Positions 23,375 to 38,800 are shown, counted from the first letter of the stretch. The stretch: 64,000 bases of DNA from Streblospio benedicti (GCA_019095985.1 CM032669.1:31075959-31139958), one strand, 5' to 3'. The notes: generated from the sequence alone by a model not told the origin. A program made the numbers and translations.

Positions 23375-23715
23375 GGTCCTCGCTAGTTCAGTGGTTAGAG
23401 CGCACCACCAACAAACAGGATTTGCCTGCGTCGTGAGTTCGCGGCCCGACCACGGCAGACTTCGTGTCGCCAAAGAGTTACGTCGTGCGTCTGCCACTGT
23501 ACTGTCGATTTCCACACAATGTGTCGCTACTGTCGAGTATATCATACACGACGGTGACGACACCAAGCATGAGGTTCGGAAGCCTCGTTAAAAGGCGTGT
23601 CCCGTATAGAGGAGAGCCACCCCTCTGCAGGCAAAAGACTCACCTAGCTTGAAAACAATAGTGTGATCCCTCCACACACCCTTGGCTCAGTTGGTGGTTA
23701 CCTAACCTATCAAAC
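23375..23715 (+). mobile_element. tRNA-derived SINE, copy 1
   Basis: The head resembles a tRNA gene with A-box-like TAGTTCAGTGGTTAGAG and B-box-like GAGTTCGCGGCCCG about 40 bases apart. The tRNA-unrelated body ('cgtcgtgcgtctgccact', 'gaggttcggaagcctcgtta', 'aaaggcgtgtcccgt') is shared with 42693-43045. The head cannot fold into an intact tRNA, and the shared ~350 bp unit makes this a SINE. Confidence 0.85.
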
Positions 23716-23806
23716 AGGACCAGATTGGAAATAAGCAATACATATATATGTACGCTTTCATGTGCTATCCTAGGAACATTAGTTCCTAAACTAACTACTA
23801 CTACTA

Positions 23807-24007
<201 letters not shown>

Positions 24008-24182
24008 GAGCCCCGAGTATTAAAATGAGCCCCCAGGATTGTCCCAAAGTCACAGTCAGACCTAGAAAGTCAACTAATGCACTTTTATGCATGAGCTGTG
24101 TTATATGTTCCTCAATGTGTTATATACAACGAGTCTTTCGTTGAGGGATTTTCTTTGTGAGTGATGTTCAACATAACACTTA

Positions 24183-25718
24183 GGGACGGACCATTACTAA
24201 TTTGGGGGGGGGGGGGGGGGGGTGGGTGGGTGGGGGTGTGGCGAGCGAGTAATTTTTGTTGAACAAACAATTTTTTTTCACATGACCATATTATGCCAAC
24301 ATTTTTTTCCAATCAGGACTTTAATGTCAACATTTTTTTTCGCATACAAAATGGACGACCACTCATCGAATTTTAATTAATTTGTATTTACTACTAGTGT
24401 ATTAAAACAGCGTGGAATGTATTGAAAACACTACTAACATTTATATGTCAATGTTGAAAATGAATCGAAATAAATTAACGTTATTCACATCTGAAGCTTC
24501 AAAGAACCTTATACATTTTTACCTCACCTTTCAGATCACCTTTAGGCCGTCGACTCGTTCGGCCGTATGTCCACCATTAATACTTGCACAACAGTTTCTT
24601 TATTTTACATTCAATTTTCATCAGTCTTAGACACAACTTGTGTGCCTAATTGATTGTCATTCCATGGTTGAATCATGCCCCTGGGCAGAAAATTGCCACC
24701 CCCCTCAGGCGTCCATCAAAAGTTTTAGTATAAACCATAGCCGGATCATTTTTTTTTTTCAGTTTTCACCAAATTTATACATGGTGTATTTGTCTATAGG
24801 ATCATCATTACATAGTTGAATCGTGCCCCTAGAGTCCATCAAAATTTGTTAGTATAAACCATAGCTGGGTTATTTTTCATTTGATTTTCTCCAAATTTAC
24901 ACACAATGTGTATGCCTATATACAAAAAGGTAAAATATGCAAATACGCAGCCTAGCTGCATCACTGTAACAAGTGAACGTCTCTTATATTTGGTAATCCG
25001 CAGCTCATGAGTAATACTCCGAAGATTGGATGGGCTTGATATTTGAATAAACACCTAGCCCCTGGGCGTATATGTGAGAGCTTTTTCCATCACCAAAGGT
25101 CCAAAAAGTAGCATTTTTCAGATAAAAGTTCATGCACAGAGATATGGTACACAGAAAATGCTGATTGCATGCTTCATGTAATTATGAATACATTATGGAT
25201 ACTAAAAACTGTTGGTAACATATTCAATTTTTAAGTGATAAATATAAAAATAAAGTTTTTGACTATTGTATATTGATAGCCGGATTGAGAGACCTGCTCG
25301 CATTACATGGAAGATGTCACTGACATTCAAAGAATTTTTGAAGGAACCTCTTCATTCATGGTATAATAAAAACAATGTATATCATTTCATTGTGAAAATT
25401 TGCCTTTGCTTTAAGAGAAAGTAGATAATAAAGTATTTGACATATTTAGAATATTTGTGTTCATGTTTGAAATACAGAATACAGATGAAATAGCATTAGC
25501 ATCATTGGCATCAATAAACATACTGCATGTAAAAATGAATGCCATAAATGCATAAAAATCGACATTTGTGCAAACAATTTTTTTTCTCTACAAATGAAAC
25601 AAACGTTTTTTTCCCTTTCTAAATGAGAACAAACAATTTTTTCCCATGTATGTGGTGAAAAAACTTTTTTTTTCCACATTTTACTCACGCACCCCTCAAC
25701 TAAGTAATGGTCCACCCC
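24183..25718. mobile_element. 1.5 kb non-autonomous PIF/Harbinger-like element
   Basis: Exact TTA duplications flank it (24180-24182 and 25719-25721). The left end GGGACGGACCATTACTAA pairs with the complement of GGGGTGGACCATTACTTA at the right. Subterminal parts carry mirrored 'caaacaatttttt' phrases. There is no transposase. The interior includes a direct duplication (24650-24930). Confidence 0.85.
24650..24930. repeat. Two direct ~130 bp repeats inside the element
   Basis: The phrase series 'gttgaatc-tgcccct', 'gtccatcaaaa', 'gtataaaccatagc' and 'ccaaattta-aca' occurs at about 24665-24785 and again at 24810-24905. Confidence 0.8.
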
Positions 25719-25721
25719 TTA

Positions 25722-26780
25722 ATTACAGAATGTTCAGCATAGTGGAAGCTAGCTGGACGACATCATACTTCTTGAGTATCATACATCGATATTGTACTTC
25801 TGAGTAGAATGTTTGTAATTTAAAAGGGGATTTCAATTCAAAATCTATGGTTGAATATTGAATTGTGTATAAAATGGCATGCATTGTGTGAGAATTGGAT
25901 TCTATGTGTGTGTAGACAATGTAGAGGTCAAAGGTCCTCACAGAAAAAAAATTGAAATATAAGAGGTTATGGTTTAACCATTGCCAAGTGAATGCTTTGC
26001 TCAAAATTGATTATTTTCTACAGGGCGTTTGGGAGCATGTTTCCCAATGGGAAAATTAGGAAGATTTGACATTAAGTGTTCCATATCGAGAGAATATTTC
26101 CATTGTTTTCTCCCATGGGTCCCAGCATCATAGGAGGGTGTATGTGCTATCAGGTGGTATGTATACTACTATTTGTCCACACCCCTTTATATANNNNNNN
26201 NNNNNNNNNNNNNNNNNNNNNNNNNNNNNNNNNNNNNNNNNNNNNNNNNNNNNNNNNNNNNNNNNNNNNNNNNNNNNNNNNNNNNNNNNNNNNTTTTCAT
26301 TGAATTAATATTTTTTTGAATCTTTGAATTTTTTAATCTGAGCTAAGGTAATGAACCTGGGTTACTTATCAGAAAACCATAATGTACAACCTCGAGTATG
26401 TAAAAGACATGAAAATTGTAAAGTTAAAAAGTTAAATTAGCTGGATCAAATATCTTGTTTGCTTTTTAAATGAATTGCATTTAGAGTGATAATGAATAGT
26501 ATATACAAGGATTTCATAAAAGCATGTGAAAGAAAACCTAAGTTAACAAATATAGCAGAACATAAACACATCAAAATAAAAAACAACACCACACACATCC
26601 AACCCTATTACATTAAATTAGTGACATGGTAAACTAAAAATTTTGGTAAAAAAGTTAATACTTAAAAAAAAGAGGCTTCTAACTATATGACACAAAAGAA
26701 AAAAGAATAGCAAAAACAGAGTTAAAGTAACAGTCGCAAATGTTGTTTTAAAAGTGAAGATAAAAATAAGCAGATTATAA
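25722..26780. other. Gene-free stretch with assembly gap
   Basis: No coding exon was recognised. It includes the gap at 26194-26293 and the likely 3' UTR of the minus-strand ePHD gene at its right edge. Confidence 0.5.
26194..26293. other. Assembly gap (100 N)
   Basis: Exactly 100 N. Real distance unknown. Confidence 1.
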
Positions 26781-26837
26781 TCTTACTGAACAAGATCGGC
26801 CTGGTGTCCTAATCGGGACCTGATCACATGACCAGGA

Positions 26838-29800
26838 TCAATGACTTGACAGACACGCAGAAAGAGCACGTCTCCTTCCAGGGTGGGCGTGTGCTTCACA
26901 CAGCCAATGTCATCCTGCAACCAGGTTATAAGATTTATTGCGAACCATTTTCATCACAATAAATATCATATGTTGAATATTCATCTGCTCGAGCTTGACC
27001 ACCGCCGATCAGGGTTGGCAGGTTTCCACCGCTGGCGGTTTAAAACAGTTTAATCCGCGGTTTAAACTGGCCGGCGGAAATACTTTCCGCCACTGGTGGA
27101 AACCCCAAAGCGTCGGAAACTCAAAATCTCCCTTAAAATCATCAGACAATTACTTTATTTCAAAATGTAGGTAACACATGAATATAATGGTGCAAGTGCT
27201 AACGCTTACATGTTTGAACCAGTAAATGACACAGAGGAAAATCATATGAGGATGACATGTGAAGTAGAAGCAGAGAATGAAGACCATCCCAGGTTGATAA
27301 AAAATGACTAGTAAAAAGTAAGATAGAATAATTACTAATTATTCCATATCTGTAAATAAGAAAGAGAAGCAATGCCATATAACACTAAACAGCTGACCAG
27401 ATCAGTATGTTTATTATCCAATGACAAGGCATATTTCTTTCCAAAAGTGGTTACATGAGTAGTTTTTAGTGAATTATTGACTGGATGACTAGATATGTAT
27501 TCATCATACATACATCCGTGTTGTCTAAAATTAAACAAATTGCAAATGCTTTTTATGTTCCTAATATAATATAAAGTATAATTGTCCTTTAATACATATC
27601 AATCATATGATATCCAGTCAATAATTCACTAAAAACATATAAGGGTTAGCACTTGTACCATTTTATTCATGTTTTGCCTTAACTAAAAATCTTCTGAATC
27701 AATTTCTGATTCCACCCTTAGAATAGAAGATGAATCTGCTTTGGAATGCATAATGTAAAACATAAAAAAAGCAAAATTTTACAATGGTCGCATAAATGTG
27801 ACATCCAGACACATACAAAATCAACTGTCAAACAGATAAGAGAAGATGGCAGCAAATCCAGTTGATCCCTAGTATGACGTCAGCTCACTACCAGGCGGCG
27901 CTCATAAGATTTCTAGCTGACAGCTTTGTGAGATAGAAAAAATGCACACTACAGCTTATCTATGGTAGCTGGCCACAAAATACATGCAGGCATGCATTTA
28001 GAGTGTACTCATACATAACTTGTTGCAATAAAAAAAATCATTTCATGGCCTCTTTAAAGCAAATAACTTCATATGCAACTAATCTATGAAATAAAAAACA
28101 TATAATATCATATGTATGCTGACATAATCCATCTGAAAAACCACTTTTGGACAGGCGGCTGAAACCCCTAAACCGGCAGAAACTCAAAATCTCCCTCAAA
28201 ATTATTAGTTTTGTCAATATTTTACATGGCAATGTTACTTTAAAGCAAATAACATCATATGCAACTATTTTATGAAGGAAAAAACATATATTATCATATG
28301 TAAGTTGACATAATCCATCTGAAAAAACACTTTTGGACAGGCGCCGATGACATCACACCACGATCTTGTGACGAATAGGCGGATTGGCGGCAGACTGATG
28401 AAAACCTAGAGAATAGGTTCAAAGCTCTCAAGGTACTTTCAAATATTTGACTTGAAAGCAGTGTTTAGAACCTTGGATATTAATAAATATCATAGTGATT
28501 TTTTTGTTCAATCCTCAGTCAGGACCTAAGAAAGGAAGTCTGATAAGTCGCAAAAATACGAACAAAATAGAAATACTTTGCAAAATTTAGCAATGATATT
28601 TATTAAGATAAAAACCCAATGAAGTTGTTCTCATATCTTTATCAGCTTTACATGATGATGCGCCTGGAGCCTTTTATAGCCAGCTACGATTTGTAGTTAG
28701 TATCATGGCATGGCATGGAAACCATCACCATGCCCTTGACATGGATTCTTACACTTTCCTCCCATTGGTCTTTCAAGTGTGCACATAATGTATCCACACA
28801 TAATTTATACCAATGCTAAAGATAACACGTACAAATATCTACTAGCAGATATCAAATATTTCAGATTCTAAGAAATTGCCAAAGAATTCATACCGACAGC
28901 TAAAGCACTCAGATACTTCTATATTGATGCCAATAAGATTCAATAATGCAAAATTGGAAAACTTACTTTCATGAATGCTTCAGTGTGTACAAAGTTACTT
29001 TGAATTGTGTCACGCACTCTCTTGACGACCCTTTTGCGCAAGTCGTCACCCAGGTCATTATTGAACTTCACCAAATTCGTGTACTCAACAACATCCTTGT
29101 CAGATAGATCAAACACTAACTTCTGGAGCTTCGCTAAATCAGCTTGGCTGAAAAATAAACAGCACAAGACCTCATTATCGGGAGTATTTTTTTCATTCCA
29201 CTTTCATAGAGATTCATACATTGACATTAGATTACAATTAATTAACATATACAATGGTTATTCTTACATTTATATTACACATTCACATAAGCTTTCGACA
29301 GATTTTGTGGAATCTTCCGCAAGACAAGACAATTCTATCACATATGCAATCAAGGTTTTGAAAAAGCCGAAAGCTTAAATGTTTTTTTTTCAAATGCAAG
29401 AATATTCACTGCATACATGAGTTCAATTGCGATCTAAAAAATAAGTATGTGAATTACGAATAAAAGATCGAAGAACTACCTCAATGCACAACTGATGTCC
29501 TTGTGTAAGTACACCATGTGGTCATTGGTAAGTGTGTCACTTTCACTGCTATATTGCCAAAAGTAGACAGAACTATTGGGTACACCGTACAGGTCTTTTG
29601 CCATTTGCTGAAGTAACGCAGACTTGTTTGTCGTGTTCAATGGTTGCTCAGGGAAAACAATAATACAATCTACAAGACAATTTCAAATATCTCATAAATT
29701 TTAAGCTGATAAACGAAATAGTTAGGTTTGGTGATGAAATGATTGTGGATATCAATTATATGGTGAATTTTGATTTAACACAGATATTATTGTTGAGAAG

Positions 29801-32800
29801 GAACAGTTTTATGCGAGGCTAGACTTGATGAAAAGCATCTATCTAGCAGAAAATACCTCGAGTCTACTGTCAAGAAAAAAAAATTTTTTGTTGTTGAAAC
29901 TGTATATAGACAAACTATACATGTATAATAATAATTAATGCACAGAAACACTTAAAAGACATTGCTCAGCCAAAAACATATTGGTTCTGTAAAATCCAGT
30001 ATCAACAGACGATGTCTTATCCACTGGAAGTGTAATGAAAATATTATTTATATTCTCCACATTTAATACTTATTTCACCTTATAAAACACCATGCTGTCT
30101 TGGTACCTAAAACACAAAGTCATGTTGCATAATCAAGTGCTTTTCGCCAGACGTACTGTGGATTTGTAACGTGCAGTTACGTCTGACGAAAATCATTCCG
30201 TTTACATTTTGGGTTTTGGGTTTTGGCAGTTTCACAGCTGGTCTTTTTATAGCAAGGTATTTACATTGCTCTAGATATATAATACGCTGTTTAAATGAAA
30301 GAAAATTTCAGAATGCACAGAACACATCATAATGCTTCTCTACAAGCATACTTGTTCAGCCACTGCGCAAACCTGACATACATAAAGGTCTTACCTTCAG
30401 GGTTTGCTTGTGTCCTGAGCTCAAAAATTGGCTCGTAGGTTATTTTCACAGGTGTTTTCGCAGGCGATGTTTTGGTACTTGCATCACCACCCGCTGCATA
30501 ATCTGTGTCTGAACTGGCTGTACTATCTTTCTTGCCTTAGAAATAACATGATACAATAAATAGTGTTATTATTTTCCAAACTTGTAAGTAACAAGTATGA
30601 AAAAATCATCATTAAAATTCAGTTTTTTGTTCCTTTAAAGATTATTAGCTCATGTTTGGAATACATTCAATATAATACATTCTTGTCACCTTTAAATGGG
30701 GTCAATGTTCCAATTGTACGCTTCTTTTGTACTGCAGTAGAAACTTTTCTTCGCTTTTTTCTTTTAGTTCCTGCGGACAAAACAATCAATAACACTAATT
30801 TTATTGTTATAGTTAGCAAATGAGAATTACTCTTCAATTTTTATTACACTAAATGTTTGAACACAACGGCTCATGTTCCCTTATTCATACTGCTATCTAA
30901 TCCACCAGTACAATACAGAGAATACAGACTGAATGTGGCCATGTTTCTCATCAAGGGTAAGAATCAAAGCCATCACAAAAACCTTTTCATTTCTAGCAAT
31001 TCTTTATATGAAGAAATAAAAAAAACTAAACAATGACTCTGCCTGCTTTATCCATGAATTCAACTATTGGGAGTTTGAGATAAACATGTCCAATTGTAAA
31101 TAATTGTCTGATCTCACCTGTTGAGCTGCCCTCATCAGCATCGTCACTGCTGCTGTTGTTTGTCTCTGAGGACAGCGTGCGGTTAAAAGCGGAGATCATA
31201 ATTGCTGGGTTTGTTGGTGGAGCTTGAGGACTAGACTTGAACCTAAAGAGGAAGCAACATTGAAAGAGTCTATTCCATAATTATTTTCATTGTTAAATAT
31301 GCAGTTGTCAGGAGCATGTTTCTTGATAACTGACCAGGCTGGAATATACCTTTTATACCAAAATTAAGCCTTGATAACGCACAAGTATCACATTATGTAA
31401 CAGAACGTGTGCACTATTTGTAATTAAACGTAACAATGTAGATGTATGGTACTACATTTGTGAAAGTATTTCACAAAATATGAGCCAAAATGTGTTTTTA
31501 TGACTTTCAAAATCATTCTGGACATTTAAGATATTTATTTTTTTATTTCAACATGCAATATTTCATACTACACCAAACGAGATGGGTTTCGTAAAAATCA
31601 GCTTTGATTGATGAAAGGTTTGGCAAAAAAGGTAGGTGTTTTTTCATTATGGGACAAACTCTAACTCATTTACCATGGTTTCAACGTCGCATATCCATTG
31701 ACACCACTATCTTATTGTAAAGACTTAATAATAGAGATAGATATATTGACAATGAGTGAAAGAATTACGTCTCTAATTTCATTTATATCTATCTATACTA
31801 TCACACAGAATTGTATTCCTCTATATGTTCCTTGTGCCTATGGTCTATAGAAAAAATAATGATCCTATGCAAAGTAGTAAAATGAAAGACAAATTTTATA
31901 AGCATACGGTTCTCATGCCTTAAAAAAATTAACCTGCAGACAAGTGTATAGAGAAAGAATCAAATACTTTGTACTCTGTGCTATGCATGTTTTTCAAAAA
32001 TTTTGTATTGGCAATTTCCAATATTAGTGCTAGATTTACTACTAAAAATCTAAAAAAATGTAAACAACCTGTTGGGGCTTGACATCATTGGTTGCACAGA
32101 TGCTGTGCTTTTCACAGGTGTAGAAGGTACAGAGGCAGATCGACTGTTCGATTCCTGGCTGGATTGGGTTAATTGAAGATGAACATCAACTTCTTCATCT
32201 TCACCCCCTTCAGGATCACTATCAGACACATACTCAATCTCTGTTGAATAAGAAATATCTTATTATATAATAATTGAACCTGAATGTTATAACTTTGTTG
32301 ATTAATCTTTTAATTTGCATTAATATAGTGTTGTTTTCTTACTAATATTGGTATGGCACAACTGTACGAGCAATATCATGTTATGAATAATACACAAAAC
32401 AATTGTTGCCAAGTAAAACAAAATTAACAGTACATACTGTTATTAGTGTTGCTCTCATACAGCCTTTGATGATCCTTGCCACAAAATACTCTGCAATGAC
32501 AGGCAAAGATATTTGATCAGAATAGGCTTTATAGCTAGAGACATTTACCAAACAATATTAATTCCACAGAATGGAAGTAAATGCATTCTTGGTAAAGAAT
32601 ATGGCAATCGGGATTGACAGTTTTTTCCATTGGCGGAAACTTCCGCCTTTCTTCAGTTCAGAAGAAATCCCAAATTCACTATTTTCTTTTGTGAACAATT
32701 TGTACCTTTCTTACTAATAATAAACATCTATAATAACAAAATAGCTCAAGCTTTAGATGTTAGCAAGTTCTTTGCAATTAATAGTTATAAGGAGGTTGCA

Positions 32801-35800
32801 ATCCTCCAAGTCTGACTTCACAAATTCCAGCCAAGTCTTCCTCTGTTTGCCCAGTACCCGACGACTAGGGGCCGCTCCCTGTTCATGACAGAATTGATTA
32901 AAGAGGAGGATAATTTCACATGTCCATACCATCTGTGACGTTGAGAACAGAGGACACCTCCAGTTCAGAGGACACCACCCAAATCAAAATAGATGGGACA
33001 CATCACTTAGTTCCCTTTTTATATAGCTGTAAACCACCTCCACAGACCAGGCTAACATCTGGGTTTTAGTACTGTTTGGATCCTAAGATCACATTAATAT
33101 CCTCCTCCATGACATTTTGAGGAGAAAATGGGATCAACAGCGGAAGAGGTGTCAACATCTAGGTTTTATTCTGATGACCACAAGGTCATCTAAATCTAAC
33201 TATTTTGGCATATCATAGATTTATTCTTCCATTTCTTCCAGTCTTTTGCATAGCCGCTGAAGGTCTGCAGCAGATGGTGCCCAGGTTTCATTACCATGAA
33301 GCAAGGCAGTACAGACACAGGCTAACATTCCCCACAGGTTTTCAATGATACATGTTTGGATATTAGGCAGCAGTTTCTAGAACTTTCCCCACGCTGTACT
33401 GCATCTGGTTGTGATGGCGAGTTTGCATCCTCCTCCTACGTATCTCCAAGATAGCAGAAACTGGGATCCAGATCAAGCGTGGCCCCATCCACATCTACCT
33501 GTGTAACTGGTCTACGAGCGTCATTATCTTTCTCTTCTTCATGTTGACTATAAGATGTTTTTGCTCCATGTTTTCCTTCTAGGCTTTCAGCTCAGCAATG
33601 AGTCGGTGATGACCACAAGGTCATCTGCGTAAAGCAGCTCCTAGGGCACACCAGAGCAGCTATACTATTTCAAACGTATACAACTGACCTCTGAATAGTC
33701 AAATTATTAGGAGCGAAAACCAAACTTCCATTTCTTCCAGTCTTTTGCATATTTCTTTTGCCGTTTCAGAATAGCAAACTTTGGGAAGTTTGATAGTTTG
33801 CTAACATTGATGACCATGAATATTACAAATACAGTAGATGTGCGCGCCAATTATTCGGACAAAAAGCACGTAAAAGTCAAATAAACATCCAAATTTCTCA
33901 TTGAAATATGAAGAAAAGTAATATATATAGTAAATATAATTAGCGATAACTTCTTTTATACATGTTATAGTAGAAAGAAACCAAATGAAAACGTCAAAGC
34001 TAATAAAATGCAACTTTAATTGCATACTGTTGCTTACTTTTGTACTTACGATATACGCGCCAATTCAATGAATTGCCGGACACTTTCATTTTCACGCATT
34101 TCTGAGTGCTTATAGCAACCCATTACAAAATAATTGAGAGGTACAAAGTGAGAAACCCTTTTTATAAATATTATATTTATTCAAATAAGTTCTATCGTCG
34201 TCCGAATAATTACCGCCCATCTGGCAATTGGCGCGCGCATCTACATACTTTTTGAATCATACTCTAATGCTATTACTAGTATTACTATAGTATCATAAAG
34301 GTAGGTGCTGTCAAAAATTGTTTTCCTGCAAATATAGCAAATATGGAGGGTTTTCTTTGTTCTGTAGTGACAGTGAAATAGTGTTCTTTCATTTGAATAT
34401 GTACCTGTACAAAATCACTTTCTGTCCATTATCCTTAGTGACTTCAAGCCGTTTTGTGATAGCATTTGGGTCTTCATGCGCACAGTAATAATGAAACGTC
34501 TTGCGACAAGATTTTATGGCACAGCCGCAAGTTGCTCCTGTAAAACTACTTTTCTTTTTACCACGACAGAGCGCACACTTCTGAAATTGTAATAGGCGGC
34601 ACTTTTTTATGGTGAGTAAAGAAAAGTAGAGTAAATATGTTTCATGTTTTCTATATCGAAAATGCAGTTCATATTATTTATATTTATTATTATCTATGTA
34701 TATTACTTATTTTAGTCGTATAACTGCATCCTGCTATTTTTCTAAAGACTTCAATGTACAAAAATTGTACAAATAGCATATTCTAATTTATTTTCACTAT
34801 GTGTGTACTTAAATATTCACATGTGTACAGTAAGTCTGATATTAAATGAAAAATAAGAAAAACAGCTTACTGCAAAACGTCCACGTTTAATTTCTTGCAC
34901 AACTTTATCGATCTTGAAGCCCCCAAAACTGGAAAACTTGTATTGTGTCAGAAGGGCAGAATATTGCTGAAATAAAAAAAGTAGTTTGGTTGAATTTTTG
35001 AGTTTCTGTTAGGACTGAAGACACTTCACAATGCAGTATAAATATTACATAAAAACAGTTGTTTGTAACTAATTTACAAGTTTACAATTATTTGTCATTC
35101 CTTAAGTAACCAGATCATATCGTAACACGACTGGCATCGCACCCTTGATTAGAAAAAGGGACCTCTTTTCGGACCAACTTTTCAGACAGAAAGATTGCAT
35201 TATTGACCACCCAAGTCATGTGTTTACGATAAGAGTATAAAAAATATACACCAATGTAAATGTTGTGGAAAATAAGCAGGGTATTGATGTTATTTCACTA
35301 CCATTTTGAAGAACAGTTATTTACAGACCTAACATCTATTTTAGACGACAAAATTTCTTTGCCAAATGCTCGTATTTTTATGAGAATGCATTGACCCAGC
35401 ACATCATACTTATACTATATTGAAGAAAAAGATCTGCACCGTTCAATGGAAAGAATGAGGTGCGATTTTTGAAAATGACGTTATTAGGAGATAATCACAA
35501 AAAATCAGCCTTGAGAATTTGCACTGTTGCCACAAATACACTTATTCAATTGTGGATTAGTGTATTATCATCAGCCAGAGGAATAGTGCTTGGTACATTG
35601 TATAATCACGTCTTATTAATATATATGTACATACTACATACAGTACTGATATTGTCAGAAGGATACAGAAGAAAAATCTTAAGAATTACGCTACGATTCC
35701 TTACGGTTTCCTCCTATTTCTTCTCATTGTTGAGATTGTTACAAACGTAAAAAGGTTCTGGTGCTTCCGTAAATTACAGCTTTCTTCATAACTCGCCTGA

Positions 35801-38800
35801 AGTTAGTCTATTCTGTTTCTTACCCTTGTATTTCAATTTTTACACAGGTTTCCATAATAAAAAGAATATTTCTAAAAGTTAATGACTTTTTAACCAATCG
35901 GCGTTGTCGCTGTGGTAGTAATAAATGAGAACGCCCGAATATTTATGAGCAAAAATGTGTCAAAGATGGACGGCAATGTGCAGTGGTAAGGGAAAATATT
36001 CTTTTTTACATTTTTTTTCTGTTTATTTTGTTTTTCAAAATGTTACTGTAATTGCTGTAGTTTCAGTGAGCCTACCACACGCCTGCACGCAGTATATAAG
36101 CAAGAAATTCTCTGAAGACAGTCAATAAACAGGATAGAAACCGGTTCTGTTATTACTTTCACCACGTTTCAAAATGACATTACAATTTATTACATTTTAT
36201 TGCGCAGATTCCTCTAACTTCGTTACGTCTCTGTATCCTTCTGACGTTGTCAATACTGTAGGCGACTGATTTCTAGTGATTTTTCAAGAAGACAATAAAA
36301 TATATAAAACAGAAATTTTGCTTGATTATTGATTTATAACAATTGGGGGCTCGTCCGGGAAAATCCTTCATTTGTGACAATCAGTAGCTCATCATCAAGG
36401 AAACCACCAATAATTTGTGACAGTTAGTAGCTCGTCATTTAGTTATCAACTCATCATGGCAATCGACATTGAAATTTCTTGAAGCGTCAAACTCTAGATG
36501 AAATTAACAAGCAACCAAGTCTGAATTATTAGAAATAGCAATTGAAGTTGAGTTACTAGTTAAAAGGTCGAAAACCAGGTGATTTTACGTGCAGTAGTAC
36601 AATATTATATTGATGCAGAAATATTTGATGAGACTGCAGAATGTTTGATAGAGGATAAAATGAACTCACAAATATAAGATAGTCAGCACTATAGGAAAAG
36701 AAGCCAGCAGAAACAAAAAGAATAGAGTTAGAGCATGAAAAAAGGTTACAAAGCACATGAAGAAAAGAATTGCAGCAGCAAAAAGAATGAGTTAGAGCAT
36801 GAAGAATTAAAAGTGGACATGAAGAAAAAGGATTGGGAAAGACTGATGCACAAAAATCCCGCATGCACAATAATACTAATGCTACATTCCTGTGCATAGT
36901 GTTTTCCCTCCTCATCAGTAATAATATTTGGTCATTTAAACACCGATAACAGGTGATAATGAACTTTATTCTGTAAGAATCTGGTTTGTTTTTGTCATTT
37001 GGCTGCCACGACATACATATGTGTTTTTTCAATAACAAGTGTGTGACGTCTGACGTTTATTGTTCTATCTACACATGCGACGTCATAAAATGCGCAGATG
37101 TATTGCTTGAGACATTGTGGGTCTAGTCCTAATAATCATTTGAAACCACAAGCAGATCCTTCTTCACAAATACCATTGGCATTTGTGTTACTCTGGTTCT
37201 CTTTCAGGGAATATATATAGCGTGTTTAAGACCAGCAGATAGGGATTCATTTGCAATGCATCATTCTAATGTCATATTGGACATAGCAGCTTTCTGGTGC
37301 CATTAAAAGCAGAAATCACCCAAAAATGACCCTTGCCAAAATTCACAAACCACTCACTGTACAGGCCATCCCCTGACCCAGAGATACAAGTTTGACCCCT
37401 CATCAAGCATATGACCTTCTACCTGCTGATTTCCATAGGAAGGATCACAAGATGAAAATTATTTTTTAATTCTATGATACTTTTAACAAAACCATGTGAT
37501 TTACAATCAGAAAAAAAAAATACTTCAATAACTTGATGTTTCGATTGCAAATTATACTATCCATCTAACTAACGAAAAGTGGCGCATCACTTTGCTAATA
37601 GTTTTTAAGAATCCCCCATAGATTAAAAAATCCCCCATTAGTTTAACTTACAAGGGGGAATTCCCCCATTGTACAGTTTTTTTCTCCCAATCTCTGATAA
37701 TAACATAGAGTCAAATGTAAAGATTTTCGATTCATTACAATATCTGCAATATCAAAATAATGAAATACATTTACTGCACTTTTTTTTACATAAGCAATTA
37801 CTATCTGTAAAGCGACATGTAGAAAAGATGGAAAAAATTGTAACAAGTAGAATACGCAAGTTCTCTTTAGGATTTCGAGCCCGCAAAGAGCCTGCCATGC
37901 AAAACATTTTGAGGATTAAAACCTGCACCTGCAGTATAAGTTACAATTCAGCCCGCAAATTTGTGGGTGCAGCCGTGGGCTGTGGGTCCCCGCGCAGGGT
38001 TCTGGTCCTTACTGAAGTGTTACAAGGTGGGAGATTCTAATACTAACTAGCGCAGTTATACAGGGCAACCTCCTCTGGCAGTCCCTTTAAGAGGGCTGCG
38101 TGCCAGTGACATATCACTAACGGGCATTTTTTGTCACTCTCTCCCCCAGTTTTCACTTTACAAGGTCGTCCGCTTGTACGGGACTAACTTGTGCAATGAA
38201 AACTCACCCCGGTAAATATCCATGTGATGTTGGTGTGATGTCGATCATCTCCGTCGGAAGCCACAATGTAAATAAGTAGTACTTCGTGTAAGCTTTCTTG
38301 TGTCATCTGAGGAACATCATGTGACAGTCCTGATCTGTGATATATAGATATGTGATATTATATTCTATCTATATTTTGGTTGCACATGTTTTCCGGAATA
38401 AATCTAATCTAATCTAGTGGCTCCTATAAGTCAAACCCGGCTGGGTCATCTGGAGTGGGCTTCAGCTGAAAAGAATGATAGTGATCCTTAGGTCTCAGTC
38501 TGAAAGAAAGTAGGATTAGAAAAAACATCTTACACAAACCAACACTGACATAGGGAAGTTGCAAACTCACCCACTTCACACTCATGGCCCACTAATAATT
38601 CTTACAATTAGTACTCGAACGAATAATCGTATATATCGATTTATCATCGCTCAGCAGCTATTGGCGATTATCGATGCCTGTTCAAAAAAATCGTTACAAT
38701 TGTCTTTGGGTTGACCCGATAGGAACCTGGACCGCGTGGATTTGCCACTTAGCCACGCCTGGCCACAGACCCCGGAAATTTTTTGATATATACACAATGT

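Noticed and set aside
23375-23450. tRNA gene
   Set aside because: The A- and B-box-like motifs belong to a SINE head; a second ~350 bp copy shares the tRNA-unrelated body, and the sequence does not fold as a tRNA.
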